A stretch of DNA of 64,000 nt. Origin: Rheinheimera salexigens (GTDB lineage: Bacteria; Pseudomonadota; Gammaproteobacteria; Enterobacterales; Alteromonadaceae). The notes under the pieces are model-generated. The model was not told where the DNA came from. It worked only from the letters and a program-made list of their open reading frames with translations, and did no database searches. The stretch is from NCBI RefSeq assembly GCF_001752395.1, contig NZ_MKEK01000001.1, forward strand, positions 3,017,509 through 3,081,508. The letters run 5' to 3'. Shown here piece by piece: positions 58,404 to 64,000 of this stretch (position 1 is the stretch's first letter; each line of letters opens with the position of its first letter). The position numbers and the translations under genes were made by a program.

Positions 58404-59192
58404 ATGACAGCAATCATAAAAACTGCGGATGAAATTGAAAAAATGCGTGTGGCCGGGCGCTTAGCGGCCGAAGTATTAGAGATGATAAAACCGCATGTTA
58501 AAGCTGGCGTGACCACGGATGAGTTAAATACGCTTTGCCACGACTACATTGTCAATGAACAACAGGCCATTCCTGCCCCACTGAATTATCATGGCTTTCC
58601 AAAATCGGTTTGTACCTCAGTCAACCATGTTATTTGTCATGGCATTCCGAATGATAAAAAATTAAAAGACGGCGATATTATTAATATTGATGTCACGGTA
58701 ATTAAAGACGGTTATCACGGTGATACCTCTGAAATGTTTGTGATCGGTAAGCCGAGCATTATGGCTGAGCGCTTAATTCGCGTTACCCAAGAATGCCTAT
58801 ATTTAGCGTTGAAAAAAGTTAAAAATGGCGTTCGCCTAGGCGATATCGGCAATATTATTCAACAGCACGCCGAGCAGCATAGCTATTCAGTAGTGCGCGA
58901 ATATTGTGGCCACGGCATTGGTGCTGTGTTTCATGAAGAGCCACAAGTGTTGCATTACGGTCGTCCAGGTACCGGTGAAGTATTACATACCGGCATGTGC
59001 CTTACTATTGAACCGATGATTAACGCCGGTGCCAGACAAAGCAAAATGCTTAAAGACGGTTGGACAGTGGTGACCAAAGATCGCAGTTTATCGGCTCAAT
59101 TTGAGCACACCATTTTAATTACTGATACCGGCTGTGAAATTTTAACTCTGCGCAGCAATGAAGATTTAGAGCGTATTCTTACTGCAGAATAA
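58404..59192 (+). CDS. map: type I methionine aminopeptidase
   Basis: 262 residues (E. coli 264). Dinuclear metal ligands: the two Asp in INIDVTVIKDGYHGDTS, His in GHGIGAVFHEEP, Glu in LTIEPM and Glu in FEHTILIT. It removes N-terminal methionine. It is divergent from rpsB, as in E. coli. In E. coli glnD follows; here the RHS array follows instead. Confidence 0.98.
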   Translation: MTAIIKTADEIEKMRVAGRLAAEVLEMIKPHVKAGVTTDELNTLCHDYIVNEQQAIPAPLNYHGFPKSVCTSVNHVICHGIPNDKKLKDGDIINIDVTVIKDGYHGDTSEMFVIGKPSIMAERLIRVTQECLYLALKKVKNGVRLGDIGNIIQQHAEQHSYSVVREYCGHGIGAVFHEEPQVLHYGRPGTGEVLHTGMCLTIEPMINAGARQSKMLKDGWTVVTKDRSLSAQFEHTILITDTGCEILTLRSNEDLERILTAE

Positions 59193-59291
59193 CTATTGTT
59201 ATTGTTATAACTAATGATGTTATACCTGAGGGCTCAGCATTAAACTGAAATCCCTCAGGAGTAGTAACTTGTTAGCCTAAAACCCAAAGCT

Positions 59292-59861
59292 TTATTGCCA
59301 ATAAGTTAACGTAACAGGCACAGTTTCATCCCCTGTTAGGGTTAACTCTAATGACACAACTCCTCCACTATCTGCGATATTAACAAGTGTTTCGCAGTCA
59401 ACATTTTCAGCACATTTAAATTCATAAGGATAAAAATAAAATTTTCCAGATTCATCCTTACCTATTGGCCCACCACTTAATTCAACTTGAGGATATTGAT
59501 AGACAGTTCCTATCTCATCCTGATTTGAGCTGATAATTTTCACCAACTCATAAATGTAACCACTTTGTCCGCCCTCTGTAGTTGGATAGCGCCGAATATC
59601 TAAATTATACTTTGTGCCAAAACTGTGTGAAAAACCAGTAATAAGGTTTGCACGTGTATCTGGCCCTCCCTGCCCTGTAGCTAAAGCATTTAATGGCAAT
59701 GTATGCATTATTTCCGGATTAAAGTACTCAGGTTTAGCTTCAACCAACACTTGGTAATATTGAATATCCAAGTCATCACTATCTGATGAACTATCACACC
59801 CAGTTAAAGATAATATTAGTATAAATAAGCACACAATCGTCCTGAACGCACTTTTGATCAT
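59292..59861 (-). CDS. lipoprotein of unknown function, possible immunity protein
   Basis: 189 residues. A type II signal with lipobox LTGC at residues 19-22, followed by a Ser/Asp-rich spacer. Asp directly after the lipidated Cys would favour inner-membrane retention under the E. coli Lol rule. The mature part mentions two Cys (KCAENVDCE) that could form a disulfide, and its codon and base use is AT-rich like other genes in this cluster. It follows the decayed RHS tip on the same strand, so it might be an orphan immunity gene. I do not recognise a family. Confidence 0.65.
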   Translation of the reverse strand: MIKSAFRTIVCLFILILSLTGCDSSSDSDDLDIQYYQVLVEAKPEYFNPEIMHTLPLNALATGQGGPDTRANLITGFSHSFGTKYNLDIRRYPTTEGGQSGYIYELVKIISSNQDEIGTVYQYPQVELSGGPIGKDESGKFYFYPYEFKCAENVDCETLVNIADSGGVVSLELTLTGDETVPVTLTYWQ

Positions 59862-60067
59862 TAATTACTCCATTAATTTAAATTAAGAAAAAATGTATAT
59901 TAAAAGTGAAATATATATATATTAAATAAAAATACAAGCTTAATTAAATTCAAACTTTTTTTATGTTAATCATTAAAATGATTAACAAACTATTGTTTAG
60001 ATTCTTTGATACTCTGCGAGAAATTTATTTTGTAATTTGTAATTTTAGATATTATCGATTTACCTAC
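59862..60067. other. AT-rich gap, no gene seen
   Basis: A very AT-rich 206-bp stretch between the lipoprotein gene and the RHS remnant; it may hold the lipoprotein promoter. Confidence 0.5.
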
Positions 60068-61007
60068 CTAATTAAACAAATACTGAAATGCTCCGGCCTT
60101 GGCACCATTTGCGAATTAACCACCTTGCAAAGAGGCTATTACCCCCACCGACTATCGCATGAACCCCTATTTGGCCCGCTACCTGCCCTACAGTCAGATA
60201 GTTCCCACCAAAATAAATATTCCCGAAACCTGATTGGTCCTGATAGTGCGAACCAATTGATTTAATAGCGAAATTTGAAGCGTACTGCGTTGCACCTGCT
60301 CGCATTGCAGCACGGAAATTCCCAGTTCCAAAATATACGCTGTCAAAAGTTGAATGTGCGCCTGCGAGCATACCGAAACCAGGAATAAAACTAAGGCCTA
60401 TCTGGTGCGCCATATTCAGGTACTGGTTGCGCGAAAATACATTTTTGTGTGAATAATAACGACCATCTAATCTACTTAATGACTTATAAGCGCTTTTAAA
60501 GAAATTATACCCACTCGGGTCGGTATAACTCATCGGGTTATTTAGCACATAGCTATAACGGCTGTAGTTCTGCAGGTTACCTGGTGCCTGAATAAACGGG
60601 TCGGCTTGCATAAAACGGCCTAAGTGCGGGTTGTAGGTGCGCCCGCCCATGTGAATAACCTCAAAGTCATTCACCATATTGTGGCCGGTGTAGCCTTTGC
60701 TGGTGCCGGGGTTGCTGTAAGTCGTGAATAAGCTATTGCTGCTTACGCTATACTGCTTACCCCAAGGGTCGTAGCTAAACTGCTGTAATAGGGTTTTGTG
60801 CCCCTCCCCGGCATAACTGCTGCTGCGATACAACCTACATTTGTGATAACTGGCAGCATTGTTGCCAAACTCCCAGCAAGCTGTACCCTATGGGTCGTAG
60901 CGGCGTATTAAACGACCTACGTTGTCGTAAGTCATGGCTATAACCTGTGCCTTAGTATCAGTTTGTATTAATAGACAAAGCATGACAAAATCCAGAACGC
61001 GTAACAT
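60068..61007 (-). pseudogene. decayed RHS core and tip
   Basis: The reading starts at ATG 61007 (GGAGT upstream) with a hydrophobic signal-like segment, then RHS repeat MTYDNVGRLIRRYDP, then an in-frame TAG at 60888-60890. Reading through in the same frame continues into the intact RHS core (YDPWGKQYSV, GRTYNPHLGRFMQADPF, NPMSYTDPSGY) and a tip. Near the end a G5 tract (plus strand C at 60142-60146) shifts the frame; deleting one G restores VGGVIASLQGG, then a TAA (60116-60118) in place of the usual Lys, FANGAKAGAF and a stop at 60068. So there are two nonsense codons and one frameshift. The toxin domain proper is missing. Confidence 0.8.
60509..60790 (-). repeat. RHS core direct repeat, copy A (copy B 62671-62952)
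   Basis: 282 bp, highly similar to 62671-62952 in the same orientation and with the same length; the differences are mostly synonymous. Both encode the conserved DPWGKQYS to TDPSGY core. It can serve as a recombination platform for swapping tips. Confidence 0.9.
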
Positions 61008-61172
61008 TACACTCCTTCGCTAACCGCGATGAGGTGGGAACGGTTACTGGATCTGCCCTGAACGGTTCCGTTTGCTTGGCTGAGGTTGCTCCCAAAATGA
61101 ATCAAAACCAAGTTAGAATGATTTAAAATCAATTTCTCTTACCCCCTTTTGATTATTTATAGAACCATTTAT
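61008..61172. other. short gap upstream of RHS remnant
   Basis: 165 bp with no gene seen. It may contain the remnant's promoter. Confidence 0.4.
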
Positions 61173-61649
61173 TTAAAAGTCAGGATTATGCTTTTTAATA
61201 TTATCAGGCGAAAATAACTGCTCGCAGCAATATTTAAACTCACCTTTTTCTTTATTGAAAAGTAATTCCTTAACATCAAGCTCATAGTTTTCAAATATTT
61301 CTTCCAACTTTAAATCCCAAATTGGCTCTTGCATTGGTGCAGTTACATAAACCAATTCATTTCGCAGGAAGCCGCAAGCCCAATGCTGCTTGTATCCTTT
61401 GTCACGCTCTCCAAAGGTGCCAACCGATCCTTCAGTAAATGCTACTACGCTACCTTTTTTAAAGATTTCTACATAAGCGGTATCAATATTTTGAGAAATC
61501 GTCTCAGACGTTCTGCTTTCAATGAAATTTTTACACTCATTGACATACCTCATACCAACTATAGAGCTATTAGCTGAAGTTGCATTTAAAGAGCACGAAG
61601 AGACTAAAAATAAAAACACATTCGCTATTACGAAACTTTTAAAAATCAT
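61173..61649 (-). CDS. lipoprotein, putative immunity protein of the DUF4329 RHS tip
   Basis: 158 residues with lipobox VSSC (Cys at 19) and Ser after it, favouring the outer membrane. The mature part has a CGFL and a C-terminal YCCEQLF cysteine pair and no known fold. The ATG overlaps the stop of the RHS-tip gene by 4 bases (ATGA), the typical toxin-immunity coupling. Lipid anchoring would place the immunity protein in the envelope, suggesting that the toxin acts there or passes there. Immunity function is inferred only from position. Confidence 0.7.
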   Translation of the reverse strand: MIFKSFVIANVFLFLVSSCSLNATSANSSIVGMRYVNECKNFIESRTSETISQNIDTAYVEIFKKGSVVAFTEGSVGTFGERDKGYKQHWACGFLRNELVYVTAPMQEPIWDLKLEEIFENYELDVKELLFNKEKGEFKYCCEQLFSPDNIKKHNPDF

Positions 61650-63175
61650 TGCACTATCCTACCTGTAGTTCCAAACCTACCAATATTTGGGCAGCTTCTG
61701 GGTTCACATACAGCAATTCCCACAGAACCGCTACTTAACTGAACTCCCATATATAAAGGGTTGCCACTCTTTTGAACCCATAGCGCATCATTTCCCCCTC
61801 CCGCAGTAGCAAAGCTATTGGAAAAGTACATGCCACCACTCGGGTGAGTATGATAACCAATCCAACTAGTAGGAACACTTACGGAGATTCCATCACCTAT
61901 AATTGGCATTGTGTAATGATACTTCCCTCCATCTTGATATATATTGCCCCCAACTTCTAGACCATACTTTTTAGAAAGTGGGGCTGTAGCATTTAAGACT
62001 TCTTTAGCAGCGGCATCCACTGTATCAAAAGAGTGTTTTTTGCTCAGAGTGCCGTTTGCAGCAAGTTTATCAAGTTCACTTTGTAGCGCTTTTCTATTTT
62101 CTACAATCGTATTTTCATCATCACCAGAGCCAGCGGTATGTCCAACACTTGCTTTAGTCTCTCCCCAGTCAGCTCTCAATGCAGAAGCAAACGCAGCGGT
62201 AAATGCTCCATTAGCAAACTTACTACCCGTAAGCTTGGAAATCGTTCCTCCTATCACGGCAGATACAATTACTTGACTCGGAGCATTTGAATTATATTGC
62301 CCGCCAGCAGCACTACCTAACCCAGCCGACCAGAAACCATGTCCAAATTTCCCACCTTGCAAGTCAGAAGAAATCCCTCCAACCGCTCCTGTTGCCGCAA
62401 ATTTTCCTACGTCATTCCACCCTGAGGCCCCTATTGCCCCAAACGCGGCCCCTGAAATCGCTCCAACTAAAGCCCCCTTCAAAGATCCAGTCGCGACAAA
62501 ACCACCTGCGGCTCCAGCTATAGCTCCGGTAACAGCTCCTGCTGCTGCACCAGAAAACCCCCAAGCAGCAGCCCATCCACTAGCAGCGCCAGCCGTAAAA
62601 TAAGTAACCGCAATTGCCGCAATAACTCTCCAGTACTGCTTAACAAAGTTACCTAATTTCTTAAAGAAATACCCACTCGGGTCGGTATAGCTCATGGGGT
62701 TATTCAGCACATAGCTATAGCGATTATAGTTTTGTAAATTACCCGGTGCTTGAACAAACGGATCGGCTTGCATAAACCGGCCTAAGTGCGGGTTGTAAGT
62801 GCGGCCGTTCATATGAATAACCTCAAAGTCATTCACCATATTGTGGCCGGTATAGCCTTTGCTGGTGCCGGGGTTGCTGTACGTGGTAAACAAGCTATTG
62901 GTGCTTACGCTGTACTGCTTACCCCATGGGTCGTAGATAAATTGCTGTAATACTGTAACAGTACCATTAGAATACGTACGTTGCGCACTAAACAAGGCAG
63001 AAAACCACCCTTGACAATAAGGCACAAAATTCAAGGCTACACCAACTACAGTCGCCACGCCGTTACTGTTCATAGCTCGGCCGAAAGCCCAACCTGCGGC
63101 AGCGCCGCCTAGCACTCCACCAATACCGAAGCCCGCAGACTGGGCGCCACTTCTGCCTAACGCTTTGTCCGCCAT
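61646..63175 (-). CDS. orphan RHS core-tip protein with DUF4329/JAB-like C-terminus
   Basis: 509 residues. A Gly/Ala-rich N-terminal piece (1-60) reads like the tip of another RHS protein. It is followed by the conserved RHS core (YDPWGKQYSV to TDPSGY), a membrane-like Gly/Ala segment (about 160-290), the GGT-x4-TGSKFANGAF-x2-AF element common before RHS toxins, and a C-terminal domain (about 350-509). That domain has a WIGYHTHPSGG segment: H-x-H-P-x6-S resembles a JAB/JAMM metalloprotease motif, but the final Asp of the motif is not at its usual place. The domain resembles DUF4329. Upstream in the same frame a TGA precedes the ATG, and no full RHS protein is joined, so it is an orphan or truncated module. 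Confidence 0.72.
   Translation of the reverse strand: MADKALGRSGAQSAGFGIGGVLGGAAAGWAFGRAMNSNGVATVVGVALNFVPYCQGWFSALFSAQRTYSNGTVTVLQQFIYDPWGKQYSVSTNSLFTTYSNPGTSKGYTGHNMVNDFEVIHMNGRTYNPHLGRFMQADPFVQAPGNLQNYNRYSYVLNNPMSYTDPSGYFFKKLGNFVKQYWRVIAAIAVTYFTAGAASGWAAAWGFSGAAAGAVTGAIAGAAGGFVATGSLKGALVGAISGAAFGAIGASGWNDVGKFAATGAVGGISSDLQGGKFGHGFWSAGLGSAAGGQYNSNAPSQVIVSAVIGGTISKLTGSKFANGAFTAAFASALRADWGETKASVGHTAGSGDDENTIVENRKALQSELDKLAANGTLSKKHSFDTVDAAAKEVLNATAPLSKKYGLEVGGNIYQDGGKYHYTMPIIGDGISVSVPTSWIGYHTHPSGGMYFSNSFATAGGGNDALWVQKSGNPLYMGVQLSSGSVGIAVCEPRSCPNIGRFGTTGRIVQ
62671..62952 (-). repeat. RHS core direct repeat, copy B
   Basis: Partner of 60509-60790. In addition a 20-bp piece across its tip junction (62661-62680) recurs exactly at 63180-63199 just before the orphan ATG, marking a recombination joint. 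Confidence 0.9.
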
Positions 63176-63242
63176 TCATTTAAAGAAATACCCACTCGGT
63201 TTAAGCTTGATAGGCCCCCTGCCCTTGAGAGTTCTTAAAGTA

Positions 63243-63812
63243 TTAGCTACCTTTCGAACCCTGACTTATCTTATCTATGTATTTAAGGAGATTATTGAAT
63301 TTGAATCTCATTTGACTTGTCAAAGTAGTACCATTCTCCATGCAACGTATAATATCATTTTTCGAGACTTCGCTCTTGTCACTCAATTTATATATAAAAC
63401 CTAAATATAAACTTCTAGCTTTCTCATATTTATTTTCTGATTCAAAAAAATTTGGTGTAGACATAGTTTCTAACGCAGTTATGCATTGATTTACTATTTT
63501 AAGCTCATCTATGTCGTTCAGAAATTCATTTATGCTTTCAAATCCCCCTAACATTTCGAACGGTTTTGAAAATACAAAACCAGTAAAATCATTGGCGTCT
63601 GAATTTTCAACTTTATGTTCCAATTCAATCATCTGAGAATTTAAATATCCAAAGATACACTGCACTTTACCTTGAGGCATAGTAAAAAAACCAAAACCCA
63701 GCCGTTCATTAACATTAATCAATTTTAAAAAAACTTTTCCACCCACAAAAGAATGAAGTTGATCATATCCATGGTTTTTTAAGATTTTTTTCGTCGTAGC
63801 TGTTAAATGCAT
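63243..63812 (-). CDS. putative immunity protein of the nuclease tip
   Basis: 189 residues, no signal peptide, so cytosolic. It starts one base after the TGA of the upstream nuclease-like CDS. The protein is rich in Asn, Lys and Phe, with helical stretches (INEFLNDIDELKIVNQCITALETM and later KARSLYLGFIYKL), and base use is AT-rich. No family is recognised; immunity is inferred from the tight coupling. Confidence 0.65.
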   Translation of the reverse strand: MHLTATTKKILKNHGYDQLHSFVGGKVFLKLINVNERLGFGFFTMPQGKVQCIFGYLNSQMIELEHKVENSDANDFTGFVFSKPFEMLGGFESINEFLNDIDELKIVNQCITALETMSTPNFFESENKYEKARSLYLGFIYKLSDKSEVSKNDIIRCMENGTTLTSQMRFKFNNLLKYIDKISQGSKGS

Positions 63813-63813
63813 A

Positions 63814-64000
63814 TCAATTCCCCCTCAACATAACTCTAACCAAATCAGTATCTGTTGGGCCTATTCTACCGGAACTCAAAAAGCTGCCGTAAGGTGCAGT
63901 CATAATATTTGCCCCTTGAGACTGAATTATTCTGTCTAATCGAACTTGCTGAGCATTTAACCTAGCCATTCCAGACTTAACTTCAACAAAAGAAATTGTG
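63814..64000 (-). CDS. C-terminal end of a putative PD-(D/E)xK nuclease RHS toxin (partial, runs off the window)
   Basis: The last 61 residues of a frame that continues beyond the window. ISFVEVKSGMARLNAQQ has the E-x-K of a restriction-endonuclease fold with the following Gln-rich helix, as in toxin-type REase domains (EVKSG/EVKTG ... Q). The chain ends TDLVRVMLRGN. The adjacent immunity gene supports a toxin role. The upstream Asp and the RHS body are outside the window. Confidence 0.6.
   Translation of the reverse strand, partial: TISFVEVKSGMARLNAQQVRLDRIIQSQGANIMTAPYGSFLSSGRIGPTDTDLVRVMLRGN

Noticed and set aside
60072..60145. C-terminal WLIRKWCQ-type sequence of the RHS tip taken as a real protein end
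   Set aside because: It arises from a frameshift; the other frame gives the conserved FANGAKAGAF ending.
63176..63242. Coding continuation upstream of the orphan RHS start (frame ending PSGYFFK)
   Set aside because: It overlaps the end of the immunity gene and looks like a short recombination scar, not a gene.

Overview
The window is a stretch of gammaproteobacterial chromosome. Gene content and order suggest the Alteromonadales/Chromatiales borderland (Rheinheimera, Alishewanella or Arsukibacterium relatives). This is an inference from the motY-rnt-grxD-sodB block, the htpG-recR-ybaB-dnaX-apt block, the complete rpsB-to-tilS envelope/replication cluster, the many TonB receptors and the moderately AT-rich coding style. 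No 16S gene is present to confirm it.

Layout. 1-6.3 kb: motY, rnt, grxD and sodB, a translationally coupled pair (CheY-CheC fusion plus PAS-GGDEF cyclase), and an exported thiol peroxidase. 6.3-13.4 kb: adk, htpG (with a near-perfect sigma-32 promoter), recR, ybaB, dnaX (with an E. coli-like -1 frameshift site) and apt. 13.4-15.8 kb: a copper-type RiPP operon, namely an EGKCG-repeat precursor, a DUF692/MNIO oxidase, a DUF2063 partner and, before the terminator, a 39-residue single-helix microprotein that appears undescribed. 15.9-26.3 kb: accessory genes (methyltransferase, TonB receptor, DinG helicase, TauE/SafE permease, HDAC-like amidohydrolase, tryptophan dioxygenase, ComFB) interleaved with priC and ybaM, which in E. 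coli lie next to apt. 26.4-32.4 kb: an iron-siderophore-like operon (TonB receptor, PepSY membrane protein, DUF2271, DUF4198, flavodoxin-type reductase, possible 53-residue membrane peptide) behind a candidate Fur box. 32.8-36.2 kb: 4.5S RNA, a DUF3014 protein, a patatin-like lipase and a second diguanylate cyclase.

36.2-59.2 kb is the conserved core, almost all on the minus strand and read from high to low coordinates: rpsB, tsf, pyrH, frr, uppS, cdsA, dxr, rseP, bamA, skp, lpxD, fabZ, lpxA, lpxB, rnhB, dnaE, accA, tilS. An endonuclease/exonuclease/phosphatase gene sits between lpxA and lpxB. Many junctions are TAATG or TGATG stop-start overlaps. map is divergent from rpsB.

59.3-64 kb is a low-GC array of RHS tip and immunity cassettes occupying the place where glnD follows map in many relatives. 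Reading on the minus strand there is: the end of a putative PD-(D/E)xK nuclease toxin with an abutting putative immunity gene; an orphan RHS core plus a DUF4329/JAB-like tip overlapping a lipoprotein gene; and a decayed RHS tip with one nonsense codon upstream, one frameshift and one nonsense codon at its end, followed by another lipoprotein gene. A 282-bp RHS-core direct repeat and a 20-bp junction repeat mark how the array was built.

The two most interesting systems are the RiPP operon with its added microprotein and the RHS cassette graveyard.
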